Positions 44,188 through 52,956 of a DNA stretch of 64,000 nucleotides are shown piece by piece; position 1 is the stretch's first letter; the number at the start of each line of letters is the position of its first letter. A program made the translations under genes and the position numbers. This stretch comes from UBA5794 sp963714375. GTDB taxonomy: Bacteria; Actinomycetota; Acidimicrobiia; Spongiisociales; UBA5794. The notes under the pieces were generated by a model. It had not been told where the DNA came from and made no database searches. It saw only the letters and a list, made by a program, of their open reading frames with translations. The stretch lies in NCBI GenBank assembly GCA_963714375.1, contig CAVQOG010000008.1:310001-374000 (forward strand), given 5' to 3'.

Positions 44188-45032
44188 ACACAACCACTTT
44201 CATCCTCATCCTCATCGGAACCGGCGTTGTTGCGCTTGCTGGCATCATCGCTGTTGCGGTGCGCCGTTCTGAATCGGAGGGTGCCGCAACTCCGGCCGAG
44301 CTCGATCGGAAGGCAGTCAAAGCTGATAGTGCTCGGCGTGCGAGACTCGCCGAGGCCCAGGCTGGTGGCGGCAGCGAGGGTGGCGTTGCGACGATGGTTG
44401 CCGCTCCTGCAGAGTTCGAGGAAGACCCTCCCAAACAGAAGATTTCCACAGAGGAATACGGTATTACCCGCCGGAAGTTCTTCAACCGTGCGCTTGCCGC
44501 CGTGTTCGGCCTCTTCATGCTGCAGTTCACCCTCGCGAGCCTCGCCTTCATGTGGCCGAAACTCAAGGGCGGCTTCGGAACACCCATCAACGCTGGCAAG
44601 GTTTCAGAGCTCAAGGCCGAGGTCCTCGTCGCGGGCGCCATCGTACCCAAGTTCATCCCACCTGCTCAGGCGTGGATCGTCCCCTTCGACATGTCGAAAC
44701 TCCCCGGATCGTCCTACGAGACGGTTCCCTTCGTCGTCGCTGGGGGCGAATCGGACGGCGTCGGGCTCATGGCCCTGTGGCAGCGCTGTGTCCACCTTGG
44801 GTGCCGGGTTCCTTCATGTGAGTCATCGCAGGGTTTCGAATGCCCGTGTCACGGTTCCAAATACAACGGCCACGGTGAGTATTCCCAGGGCCCAGCACCG
44901 AGAAACCTTGACCGCTTTGGTGTCTCGGTCAACGATGCTGGCGACCTGATCGTGGAGACGGGAAACATCGTCCAAACATCGCGCTCCAAGCACTTCACGG
45001 TCCTCTATCCCCAAGGACCCTTCTGTGTTTGA
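44184..45032 (+). CDS. Rieske iron-sulfur subunit
   Basis: 282 residues, overlapping the previous gene by ATGA. Two N-terminal membrane helices are separated by a charged loop; a twin-arginine-like YGITRRKFFNRALAAVFG precedes the second. The cluster site is CVHLGCRVPSC and CPCHGSKYNGHGEYSQGPAP, with the two Cys/two His ligands and the disulfide cysteines. Oxidises quinol at the outer face. The overlap with the next gene is 8 bases. Confidence 0.9.
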   Translation: MNTTTFILILIGTGVVALAGIIAVAVRRSESEGAATPAELDRKAVKADSARRARLAEAQAGGGSEGGVATMVAAPAEFEEDPPKQKISTEEYGITRRKFFNRALAAVFGLFMLQFTLASLAFMWPKLKGGFGTPINAGKVSELKAEVLVAGAIVPKFIPPAQAWIVPFDMSKLPGSSYETVPFVVAGGESDGVGLMALWQRCVHLGCRVPSCESSQGFECPCHGSKYNGHGEYSQGPAPRNLDRFGVSVNDAGDLIVETGNIVQTSRSKHFTVLYPQGPFCV

Positions 45033-46617
45033 TGCCGCCATCGTCCGCACACTGGGTTTTGTCTTCGCGACCGAAAGCGCCGAACCGGTCTCAACCGGTG
45101 GTGTCGGTATGGGTGCGCTCGTCCTCTCGCTTGCGGTTGTGCTCTTGCTCGGTTGGATGGCATACCTATATGTCAACACGCGAAGAAAGAGGGCAGCGGC
45201 CAACGAAGCTGCACCGCCGAACCTCTCTCAACCGATGTCGGACGACGAGCTTGAGAACGCAAAGCTGACCCGTGTCCTTCGTGCTGCGTTGTTCGGATCG
45301 ATCCTGCTTGCGATAGCGATGCCGTGGTACGCCCTCAACGAACCCGACCGCCAAGCTGAAGCTGCAGAGATGATTGTTGAAGAGGACGTTGCCGCAGGCG
45401 CACATTGGTACGGCATCGACGGGTTCCAATGTGTCAATTGCCATGGACCGTCTGCTGGCGGTGGTGCGGCACCGTTCACGGAAGCCCGCTCGGGAGTCGC
45501 CACCAGCTGGAAGGTTCCGTCGCTCAACGACATCTTCTTTCGATATACCGAAGATGAGGTCAAGCATTGGATCGTCTATGGACGTGATGGCACGCCCATG
45601 CCAGCGAACGGTCTCGAAGGCGGCGGCGCCATGACCGTGCAGGAAGTCGATCAGGTCATGGCATTCCTCAATTCGATCCAGATCACTCAGCAAGAAGCAT
45701 TTGCACAAGCAGAATCCCTCACCACCCTGGCACTGGCGGCGATTGAGGGCGGTGCGATCACCACTCAGGATCTGATCACTGCCCAGGAGGCGAAGATTGC
45801 GTTGGTCAAAGACGCTGGCCGCCAGCTCGGCATCATTGGTGGCTTCCCAGATGACATCAAGGACCTGTTCCAAGCCGATGGCTCGTGCACCGTCGAGTCG
45901 GCGGCACTCGTGACTGCCACGTGTGCCAATCCCGCTCCCGACGCGGACAGGGATGGGTTGGCCGATGTCGTTGAGGGGCCGCTGACGGCGATGGCCAACG
46001 CCACGCTTCAGGCCGTTGTGGGAGCCCCACCGGCTTCTCAGGACATCTACTCGTTCACCTTTGACCCGACGAATGCATTCTCGAACGAAGATCCTATTTC
46101 GAAGGCACCTCTGCCTGACCTTGAGGCGGCGAGCGAACTCCTCAATGCTGTCGAAACTGAGGTGCTACTGCTCGGAGTCACGTCCGACCGCGAGGACGCA
46201 TTCCTTGCTGACCTGGTCACCGGTCTTGACTTCCTGAACGCGGCTGCCGGGACACAACTGTGGGACGTCGACTATGACGCAAAGGCAGCCGAGATGGAGG
46301 TCACGACGGAAGAGGCAATGCAGGCCGCCGGGTTGTTCAACGCATACTGCGCTCGCTGCCACACAGGTGGATACTCCGCGGGCTCGGCATTTGAACAGGG
46401 CACTGGATCGGGGGCGTGGGGTCCTTCGCTTCTCGACAACCGCGCAGTCATCCAGTTCCCCGGAATCGAAGATCACATCAAATTCATCATCGACGGATCT
46501 GAGGATTCGAAGAAGTACGGGATCAACGGCCTCGGATCGGGGCGGATGCCTGCGTTTGGCGAAATCCTGTCGGTGACCCAGATTGAGCTCATTGCCAAGT
46601 ACGAGAGGACATTGTGA
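45025..46617 (+). CDS. Diheme membrane cytochrome c of the bc-type complex
   Basis: 530 residues. Two N-terminal membrane segments (about 28-50 and 88-108) precede two heme sites: C136-V-N-C-H140 with likely ligand Met in TPMPANG, and C442-A-R-C-H446 with Met in GRMPAFG. About 250 residues of mostly helical Ala/Glu-rich sequence lie between them. Takes electrons from Rieske and passes them to an oxidase or soluble carrier. Such a two-heme protein replaces c1 or f in several actinobacterial complexes. Confidence 0.85.
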   Translation: MFDAAIVRTLGFVFATESAEPVSTGGVGMGALVLSLAVVLLLGWMAYLYVNTRRKRAAANEAAPPNLSQPMSDDELENAKLTRVLRAALFGSILLAIAMPWYALNEPDRQAEAAEMIVEEDVAAGAHWYGIDGFQCVNCHGPSAGGGAAPFTEARSGVATSWKVPSLNDIFFRYTEDEVKHWIVYGRDGTPMPANGLEGGGAMTVQEVDQVMAFLNSIQITQQEAFAQAESLTTLALAAIEGGAITTQDLITAQEAKIALVKDAGRQLGIIGGFPDDIKDLFQADGSCTVESAALVTATCANPAPDADRDGLADVVEGPLTAMANATLQAVVGAPPASQDIYSFTFDPTNAFSNEDPISKAPLPDLEAASELLNAVETEVLLLGVTSDREDAFLADLVTGLDFLNAAAGTQLWDVDYDAKAAEMEVTTEEAMQAAGLFNAYCARCHTGGYSAGSAFEQGTGSGAWGPSLLDNRAVIQFPGIEDHIKFIIDGSEDSKKYGINGLGSGRMPAFGEILSVTQIELIAKYERTL

Positions 46618-47132
46618 TGCCGGGCTTCAGGCGTGACTTCATCGATGTCGTCCGCAGGGACGAGTCCGGGCTGTCAAAGCTTGAGACGTTCGGGCTGATC
46701 GCCTTCGTCCTGTCCCTGCTCGCCATGGTGCCGTTCATCCGAGACCTTGCGATCAATACGGTTGGGATTGTGTTCGATCAATTCGATGAGGAGACCGGGC
46801 AGCACAGCGACCTGTCCGTCGCAGCCCGCGGGATTGTGATCGTGGCCGGAGCTGTGATCGTCTTCATCGGAGCCGGTTGGATGGTGCTGTGGACGGACGT
46901 GGGGAAGCGCCTTGCCTTCCTGCTCACCGGCGCCGCCACGTTTGGCTGGCTGACCGTCAATGGCATTCTGTTCACGGTCTACGCACCAAGAGGCATCCGA
47001 CCTGCAAACCTCGAAGGGCTCAGTGCCCTCCAGATGCGTCTCCCAGCAATAGCGATGTCCCTTGGTGCCTTCGTCCTCTTCCTGATGTTCACGGTCGCCC
47101 TTACCCGCTACGAGGCAGATGTGGAGGAGTGA
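46617..47132 (+). CDS. Four-helix membrane protein ending the bc-type cluster
   Basis: 171 residues from ATG 46617, overlapping the stop of the diheme cytochrome. Helices: LETFGLIAFVLSLLAMVPFI, GIVIVAGAVIVFIGAGWMVL, LAFLLTGAATFGWLTVNGIL, and IAMSLGAFVLFLMFTVALTR. No cofactor motif. Probably an accessory subunit. Its stop codon lies in the stem of a hairpin. Confidence 0.65.
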   Translation: MPGFRRDFIDVVRRDESGLSKLETFGLIAFVLSLLAMVPFIRDLAINTVGIVFDQFDEETGQHSDLSVAARGIVIVAGAVIVFIGAGWMVLWTDVGKRLAFLLTGAATFGWLTVNGILFTVYAPRGIRPANLEGLSALQMRLPAIAMSLGAFVLFLMFTVALTRYEADVEE

Positions 47133-47154
47133 TTTCGCCTTTGGCGAAATCACT
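47128..47154 (+). terminator. Hairpin at the end of the bc-type cluster
   Basis: Perfect 12-bp stem AGTGATTTCGCC/GGCGAAATCACT with a TTT loop, including the stop codon of the last gene. No T run follows, so it may act with Rho or as an mRNA 3' end. Confidence 0.65.
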
Positions 47155-47173
47155 CGGCTTACAGCGACCATGG

Positions 47174-47246
47174 CGTCCCCCCTTCAGGGGGGACGGATTC
47201 GACATAGTCGAATCAGGGGGGCCTGCGAGCCTGCGAGCCCCGGCCT
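47174..47246. repeat. Dispersed hairpin repeat, copy B
   Basis: Same modules as 8379-8453: CCCCCCTTCAGGGGGG, TTCGACATAGTCGAA, GCGAGCCTGCGAGC. A further inverted CCCCCCTGAAGGGAGG piece lies at 47342-47357, so this 258-base gap between the bc cluster and rex carries about one and a half elements. Confidence 0.75.
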
Positions 47247-47381
47247 CCAGAAGTGACTCGAAGCAGAAATCCGGCGAAGCCTACGCACTCTCGTGGTCGC
47301 AGGCTCCCCGGGCCCCCTGCATCCTCGCTGCGCTCGTCTGCTGTCCCCCCTGAAGGGAGGACGGGATTAGAGCTGAAAGCT

Positions 47382-47403
47382 GAACAGGCCCTACGGCCTG
47401 TTC
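47382..47403 (-). terminator. Hairpin at the end of rex
   Basis: GAACAGGCC-CTAC-GGCCTGTTC, 9-bp stem and 4-base loop, overlapping the rex stop. No U run. A terminator or convergent-transcription insulator. Confidence 0.55.
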
Positions 47404-48011
47404 AAGTGATACGCCAGTATCCCGAGTTCGGTTGAGAGGTCGACCCGTCGGACCGAGACGTCCTCATGCGTCTTGAGGGTGATCGGTGCGAGGTTGAGGA
47501 TGGATTTGACCCCAGCCTCGACGAGTCGGTCAGCGGCGCTTTGCGCGGCGGCAGGGGGAGTGGCGATGATTCCGATCTTGATTGACTTTGCCTTGACGAT
47601 CTGCGGGAGACGGTGGAGAGATTCGACGACGAGTCCATCTATGTGGGTGCCGATCTTGTCTTCGTCCACATCGACGATTGCTTCAATCTCGAAACCCCAG
47701 TTTTCGAATCCACCATAATTTGCGAGGGCGGTTCCGAGGTTTCCGGCGCCGATGATTACAACGGGATGGTCGTTGAGCATCCCGAGTGCCTTGCGAATCT
47801 GGGCGCGCAGCTCACCGATGTCGTAGCCGACCCCTCGAGTGCCATGACTCCCGAGGTAGGAAAGGTCCTTGCGAACCTGCGCGGCGTTGACACCGGCCAC
47901 CCCAGCTAATTCTTCGGAGGAGCACCCCGAAGCGGTCTCAGCCATGTCAGACAAACAGCGGAGGTATCGAGGCAGCCTCGCGACGGTCGCCGACGGGATT
48001 CGTGTCGTCAT
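47391..48011 (-). CDS. rex: Redox-sensing transcriptional repressor Rex
   Basis: 206 residues. The N-terminal winged helix (ELAGVAGVNAAQVRKDLSYL) and the NAD-binding VVIIGAGNLGTALANYGGFE near residue 85 are diagnostic. The C-terminal helix, LGILAYHLNRP, swaps between subunits. Rex senses the NADH/NAD ratio and represses respiratory genes when NADH is high. It is divergent from nuoA with 88 bases between; I do not see a clean TTGTGA-N6-TCACAA operator there. Confidence 0.9.
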   Translation of the reverse strand: MTTRIPSATVARLPRYLRCLSDMAETASGCSSEELAGVAGVNAAQVRKDLSYLGSHGTRGVGYDIGELRAQIRKALGMLNDHPVVIIGAGNLGTALANYGGFENWGFEIEAIVDVDEDKIGTHIDGLVVESLHRLPQIVKAKSIKIGIIATPPAAAQSAADRLVEAGVKSILNLAPITLKTHEDVSVRRVDLSTELGILAYHLNRP

Positions 48012-48099
48012 CCTTTCAGGTTAGGACGACATGAATCCGACGCTGAATCCGTGCGCGATGATTTCGGGTCGAACCGGGGCGTCAGTATCCTCAGCGGCT

Positions 48100-48522
48100 A
48101 TGGAGTTCGCCGATTACCTACCCATCGCCTTGATGTCAATCCTCGGTATTGGTTTCGCCGGAGTGTCGATGTATGTATCGAAAAAGCTAGCTCCGAATAA
48201 CCCGACTCCAGAGAAGCTTGCCCCATACGAATGTGGGATCGTTCCTCTGCAGGATCCTGTTCACCGGTTCCCCGTCAAGTTCTATCTCGTTGCCATGCTC
48301 TTTGTGATCTTCGATGTTGAGATCATTTTCTTGTTTGTCTGGGCGGTACGCATGGAGCAGTTCGGCTGGGCGGGGATTGGCGCCGTTGTGCTGTTCATGT
48401 TGATGCTGATCGAAACGCTCGCGTACGTTTGGAAGCGTGGTGCCCTCGACTGGAATGTTGCCAGTCGCGCACGCTACCGCGCGGTCGTTGCCCCGGATGC
48501 CACGTTTGAGGAAGCAGCCTGA
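48100..48522 (+). CDS. nuoA: NADH-quinone oxidoreductase subunit A
   Basis: 140 residues from ATG 48100 (MEFADYLPIALMSI); an upstream ATG would add 23 residues without a ribosome site. Three membrane helices and the conserved YECGIVPLQDPVHRFPVKFY near residue 43, with FVIFDVEIIFLF. Part of the membrane arm of complex I near the quinone site. Its stop overlaps nuoB. Confidence 0.92.
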   Translation: MEFADYLPIALMSILGIGFAGVSMYVSKKLAPNNPTPEKLAPYECGIVPLQDPVHRFPVKFYLVAMLFVIFDVEIIFLFVWAVRMEQFGWAGIGAVVLFMLMLIETLAYVWKRGALDWNVASRARYRAVVAPDATFEEAA

Positions 48523-49007
48523 TGGCTGGCGTTTCTTCGGAACCCGGTTTCCTCATGACCACCCTTGAAAAGGGAGTCAACTGGGCGCGGACGAACTCGA
48601 TGTGGCCAGCTTCGTTCGGCCTTGCTTGCTGTGCGATCGAGATGATGGGAACCGGAGCTGCGCACAACGACCTTGCGCGATTCGGCATGGAGGTATTCCG
48701 GGCATCGCCGCGACAGGCGGATCTGATGATCGTGGCCGGTCGGGTCAGCCAGAAGATGGCGCCGGTACTGCGACAGGTGTACGACCAGATGGCAGAACCC
48801 AAATGGGTGATTTCGATGGGTGCATGCGCATCGACCGGTGGCATGTTCAACAACTACGCGTTGGTTCAGGGCGTCGACCAGGTGGTTCCCGTCGATATGT
48901 ATGTGCCTGGCTGTCCTCCCGGGCCCCAGTCGTTGATGCATGGCATCTTGAGTCTCCAGAAGATGATCATGGATGGAGAGATCCGCAACTCGACGGGGGT
49001 CTTCTGA
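48522..49007 (+). CDS. nuoB: NADH-quinone oxidoreductase subunit B
   Basis: 161 residues. Holds the N2 [4Fe-4S] cluster: SFGLACCAIEMMGTGAAHND (adjacent cysteines), MGACASTGGMFNNY and VPGCPPGP. It delivers electrons to quinone with subunit D. Start overlaps nuoA stop. Confidence 0.93.
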   Translation: MAGVSSEPGFLMTTLEKGVNWARTNSMWPASFGLACCAIEMMGTGAAHNDLARFGMEVFRASPRQADLMIVAGRVSQKMAPVLRQVYDQMAEPKWVISMGACASTGGMFNNYALVQGVDQVVPVDMYVPGCPPGPQSLMHGILSLQKMIMDGEIRNSTGVF

Positions 49008-49008
49008 G

Positions 49009-49602
49009 ATGGCAGACGAACGAACGTCTGTGGACGCCGACGCTATCAACACGACCACCGCACTCGGCGAGGCTGGTGCCGATCCTGTTGGCCACGTTCG
49101 CGCCCCCCTGACCGACAATACCCTGGTGGCTTCTGTGATCAGCGACGTGGAGGGCGCAACCGTCGTCGAGCAGAAGTACGCGTCTTCCGACACCACATAT
49201 CACATGGTTTCCGTGCCAATCTCTGCGTATGTGTCGACAGTCGCCGCGGCTAAGGACGCTGGATTCGACATGTTTGTCGATCTCTTCGCCGTCGACCACT
49301 TCGCCCAAGCCCCACGCTTTGAAGTTGGTGTGAACCTGCTGTCCGCGACCGCCAATCAGCGGATCATCATCTCCACCAGGGCCCCATACGACGACCCAAC
49401 TGTTCCGACGATTTCCGGCCTGTTCATCGGTGCAAACTTCTACGAGCGCGAGGCGTACGACCTGTTCGGCATCGATTTCCCAGGGCATCCCGACCTGACG
49501 CGGATCCTTCTTCCAGACGAATGGGATGGATATCCGCTGCGGAAGGACGCTTCGGTCGGTGCAGTCCCCGTCCAATTCAAGGAAGGGAGCGCGGATCTAT
49601 GA
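49009..49602 (+). CDS. nuoC: NADH-quinone oxidoreductase subunit C
   Basis: 197 residues from ATG 49009. The 30-kDa-subunit signature NFYEREAYDLFGIDFPGHPD lies near residue 145, followed by LLPDEWDGYPLRKD. The first 30 residues are a variable extension. Peripheral arm, contacts B and D. The stop overlaps nuoD's start. Confidence 0.92.
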   Translation: MADERTSVDADAINTTTALGEAGADPVGHVRAPLTDNTLVASVISDVEGATVVEQKYASSDTTYHMVSVPISAYVSTVAAAKDAGFDMFVDLFAVDHFAQAPRFEVGVNLLSATANQRIIISTRAPYDDPTVPTISGLFIGANFYEREAYDLFGIDFPGHPDLTRILLPDEWDGYPLRKDASVGAVPVQFKEGSADL

Positions 49603-51029
49603 GTGACACGACTGATACCGCCTCCGAACCGACGACTGACATCGGCAATGTTGCTGGCCACGAGCCAGAGGCAGCGTCAGTTGCAGGGGCCAGACGCCAA
49701 GCGCACGACATCTGGGTGAGCGGCACCGAGGAGCGGTTTCCGTTTTCGACCGCCACGAACGAGGGTGCCCAGGAAATGCTTCCCGAGGCCGACGACCCCG
49801 GTGCTGCGATGCAGGCCGGCATCGTGGTCGACGATGACTACACGAGTGAACCAACGGTCGTACCCGAGGAACGCCAGATCATCAACATGGGTCCGCAGCA
49901 TCCGTCAACCCACGGCGTGCTTCGCCTTCATATGGAGATTGAGGGTGAGACGGTTCGAAGGGTGAAGCCGATCATTGGTTATCTCCACACGGGGATGGAG
50001 AAGACAGCCGAAACACTCACCTACGCCCAGGGCGCAACGAATGTCACCCGAATGGACTACCTCTCTCCGCTTCACAATGAGCTGGCGTTTTCCCTCACCG
50101 TTGAACAACTTCTTGGGCTTGAGGTACCGGAGCGAGCCAGTGCCATCCGTGTCCTGATGACCGAGTTGAACCGCGTGTCCAGTCATTTGCTATGGGCGGC
50201 AACGCAGGGCATGGACATTGGTGCCCTGGGGATGATGATCTACGGATGGCGCGAACGCGAGATCTGTCTCGACTTCTTCGAAAAAGTATCCGGTCTGCGT
50301 ATGAACCACAACTACATACGCGTCGGCGGCGTTGCAGCTGATTTGCCAGATGGGTGGGAGGACGACGTCGTAAACCTCATCGCAACGGTCACCGCCGGGA
50401 TTGATGAATACGAGGAGTTGTTGAACGACAACCCAATCTTCATCGATCGCACAATGGGTGTTGGTGTCATGACCCCCGAGGAGTGCAAGCAGTACGGCGT
50501 TACGGGCCCGATGGCACGCGCCTCAGGGCTGGACTGGGATCTGCGCAAGACCAATCCGTATTGCGGGATCGAACAGTATGAATTCGACGTTCCGACCGGA
50601 CTCCATGGCGATGTCAACGACCGATGGTTGGTCCGTATGGAGGAGATGCGGCAATCGCTTCGCATCGTCCAACAAGTGATGGATGCGATGCCGTCAGGGG
50701 ACTATCGATCAGAGAACCGCAAGGTCACGCCTCCACCACGGAAACGCATTGACGAGTCGATGGAGGCGTTGATTCACCACTTCAAGCTATTCACAGAAGG
50801 GATCCGGGTTCCGGAGGGCGCCGCCTACCAGTCGGTCGAGGGTCCGAGAGGGGAACTCGGCTGCTACCTCGTTTCGAAAGGTGGCTCGCGTCCGTGGCGC
50901 ATGCACTGGCGTGCCCCGTCTTTTGCTGCCGTACAAGCCCTCCCTGTGATGATGACCGATTCGCTTCTCGCTGATGTGATCGCATCTCTTGCCTCCGCGG
51001 ACCCCGTGCTTGGAGACGTGGACCGATGA
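49599..51029 (+). CDS. nuoD: NADH-quinone oxidoreductase subunit D
   Basis: 476 residues from ATG 49599. The conserved part begins at about 95 with INMGPQHPSTHGVLRLHMEI; the first about 90 residues are an acidic, Ala/Thr-rich extension not usual for NuoD. Other landmarks: GYLHTGMEKTAE, MDYLSPLHNELAF, and RGELGCYLVSKGGSRPWRMH. It forms the quinone pocket with NuoB. Stop overlaps nuoE. Confidence 0.93.
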   Translation: MSDTTDTASEPTTDIGNVAGHEPEAASVAGARRQAHDIWVSGTEERFPFSTATNEGAQEMLPEADDPGAAMQAGIVVDDDYTSEPTVVPEERQIINMGPQHPSTHGVLRLHMEIEGETVRRVKPIIGYLHTGMEKTAETLTYAQGATNVTRMDYLSPLHNELAFSLTVEQLLGLEVPERASAIRVLMTELNRVSSHLLWAATQGMDIGALGMMIYGWREREICLDFFEKVSGLRMNHNYIRVGGVAADLPDGWEDDVVNLIATVTAGIDEYEELLNDNPIFIDRTMGVGVMTPEECKQYGVTGPMARASGLDWDLRKTNPYCGIEQYEFDVPTGLHGDVNDRWLVRMEEMRQSLRIVQQVMDAMPSGDYRSENRKVTPPPRKRIDESMEALIHHFKLFTEGIRVPEGAAYQSVEGPRGELGCYLVSKGGSRPWRMHWRAPSFAAVQALPVMMTDSLLADVIASLASADPVLGDVDR

Positions 51030-51670
51030 GCTCTGCAGCCGTTCGTGCCGTCGTTGGACACTGGAGTCCTGGCAACCAGGCCCGCGCGGAGTCGATTCTC
51101 GGGAGCTACCCAGAGAAGCGGTCGGCGGTCATGCCGTTGCTCTACGTCGCAAGCCTTGAACACAAATATGTCTCTGACGACGCAATGCGCGAGGTCGCGG
51201 ACCTCGTTGGAATCACGCCCACACAAGTGCGATCGGTTGCCTCGTTCTACACCATGTACAAACGGGAGCCGGTCGGGACGTACCTAGTGTCGGTTTGCAC
51301 ATCCATCTCGTGCCACCTTCTCGGTGGGAACGATGTCTTCGACGCCGTTGCCGAGGCGAGCGGAGCCAGTCACGGCGAAACGAGCGAAGACGGTTGTGTG
51401 TCGGTGGAACGCGTCGAGTGCATCGGTGCGTGTGGCGGAGCACCAGCTGTGCAGGTCAACTACGAACTGATTGAAGGCATCACTCCCGACAAGGCGCGGA
51501 CTCTCATCGAATGGCTCACCCAGACGACGCCAACGGTCGTTCTTGCCGATGAGATGCAGCAGCTCTTCGGAGGTCAACGCTCTTTTGACTGGGGACCGGC
51601 TGAGCAAACTGGTGCCATCGCCCCTGTTCCTGCGTTCGGCCCCTACGGATCGGCTGGGGACACGCGATGA
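51026..51670 (+). CDS. nuoE: NADH-quinone oxidoreductase subunit E
   Basis: 214 residues. The [2Fe-2S] ligands are in VCTSISCHLLGG and VECIGACGGAPAVQVN. The N-terminal helical part includes SFYTMYKREP. The last about 40 residues are an added Gly/Pro-rich tail. Stop overlaps nuoF. Confidence 0.92.
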   Translation: MSSAAVRAVVGHWSPGNQARAESILGSYPEKRSAVMPLLYVASLEHKYVSDDAMREVADLVGITPTQVRSVASFYTMYKREPVGTYLVSVCTSISCHLLGGNDVFDAVAEASGASHGETSEDGCVSVERVECIGACGGAPAVQVNYELIEGITPDKARTLIEWLTQTTPTVVLADEMQQLFGGQRSFDWGPAEQTGAIAPVPAFGPYGSAGDTR

Positions 51671-52956
51671 CAACACAGATCCTCACCACGCGGATGGAGG
51701 CCCATCCTTCCGACAGCAACACGATCGAGCGATATCTCGACACGGGCGGATATGCGACGCTGAAAACCACGTTGTCCTCATCGGCGCCGGAGAACGTCGT
51801 CGAGCAGGTCAAGGCGTCGAACCTTCGTGGCCGCGGCGGGGCAGGTTTTCCCATGGGAATGAAATGGGGCTTCCTCGCTGACAGCGACCCGAAGTACCTC
51901 GTGGTGAACGCAGACGAATCAGAGCCAGGAACGTTCAAGGATCGCCAGCTCCTCGAACGGGATCCACACCAGCTCGTCGAAGGGATAGCGATCGCAAGCT
52001 TCGCACTCGGTGTCAACCGAGCATTTGTGTACGTCCGTGGTGAGTATCCCAAACCAGCAAGGCGACTCCAGCGTGCCATCGAGGAGGCCTATGAAGCTGG
52101 CTACCTCGGACAGGACATAGCGGGGTCCGATTTCTCCCTCGATGTTTCCGTTCACCTTGGGGGCGGTGCCTACATCTGTGGTGAAGAGACCGCGCTCCTG
52201 AACAGCCTCGAAGGACGCCGCGGTGAACCGCGACTCAAGCCGCCATTCCCAGCCGTTGAGGGGTTGTATGCGAGGCCGACGATCGTCAACAACGTTGAAT
52301 CCTTGAGCAACGTCCCTTGGATCGTGGCCAACGGCGGCAATGCATACGCGTCCATCGGACCGGAACGATCCGCAGGAACTCGGATGTTCTCGCTGTCGGG
52401 GCACGTGAACAAGCCTGGGAACTACGAGATCGTGATGGGCATGTCATGGCGTGACCTCATCTACGGAATCGGTGGGGGTATCAGGGACGGAAACGAACTC
52501 AAGACATGGATTCCCGGTGGTGCATCGGCTCCGTGGTTGATCCCTGAGCACCTCGATACGGCTATCACGATCGATGGTGTTGTCGAGCTCGGAACCATGC
52601 TTGGATCGGGTGCGGTTGTTGTGATGGACGAAACAACAGATGTCGTTGCGGCAGCCCATAGCATCGTTCGGTTCTTCGCTCACGAGTCGTGTGGACAATG
52701 CACCCCGTGTCGTGAGGGAACCAAGTGGCTCCAAGATGTTCTCGAACGGATCATGGGCGGCACAGGTAGACCGCAGGACATCGACCTGCTGCTCGACATC
52801 TCAGACAACATCTCTCCCGGGCTGAGATGGCCACCGGCGATGACCACGATTTGTCCACTCGGACCGTCTGCGACAGCACCGATCACGTCGATCACGAAGT
52901 ATTTCCTTGACGAAGTCAAGGCAAAGATCAACCAGCGGGAGTTGCCAGATGGCTGA
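51667..52956 (+). CDS. nuoF: NADH-quinone oxidoreductase subunit F
   Basis: 429 residues. The FMN/NADH site includes NLRGRGGAGFPMGMKWGFLA and VNADESEPGTFKDR; GGGAYICGEETALLNSLEG is the second nucleotide segment. The N3 cluster ligands are ESCGQCTPCREG and the downstream Cys in TTICPLG. It oxidises NADH at the tip of the peripheral arm. Ends inside nuoG's first codons (8-base overlap). Confidence 0.94.
   Translation: MTTQILTTRMEAHPSDSNTIERYLDTGGYATLKTTLSSSAPENVVEQVKASNLRGRGGAGFPMGMKWGFLADSDPKYLVVNADESEPGTFKDRQLLERDPHQLVEGIAIASFALGVNRAFVYVRGEYPKPARRLQRAIEEAYEAGYLGQDIAGSDFSLDVSVHLGGGAYICGEETALLNSLEGRRGEPRLKPPFPAVEGLYARPTIVNNVESLSNVPWIVANGGNAYASIGPERSAGTRMFSLSGHVNKPGNYEIVMGMSWRDLIYGIGGGIRDGNELKTWIPGGASAPWLIPEHLDTAITIDGVVELGTMLGSGAVVVMDETTDVVAAAHSIVRFFAHESCGQCTPCREGTKWLQDVLERIMGGTGRPQDIDLLLDISDNISPGLRWPPAMTTICPLGPSATAPITSITKYFLDEVKAKINQRELPDG

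Noticed and set aside
48012..48099. Rex operator between rex and nuoA
   Set aside because: No TTGTGA-N6-TCACAA-like palindrome could be seen; control by Rex stays a guess from position.
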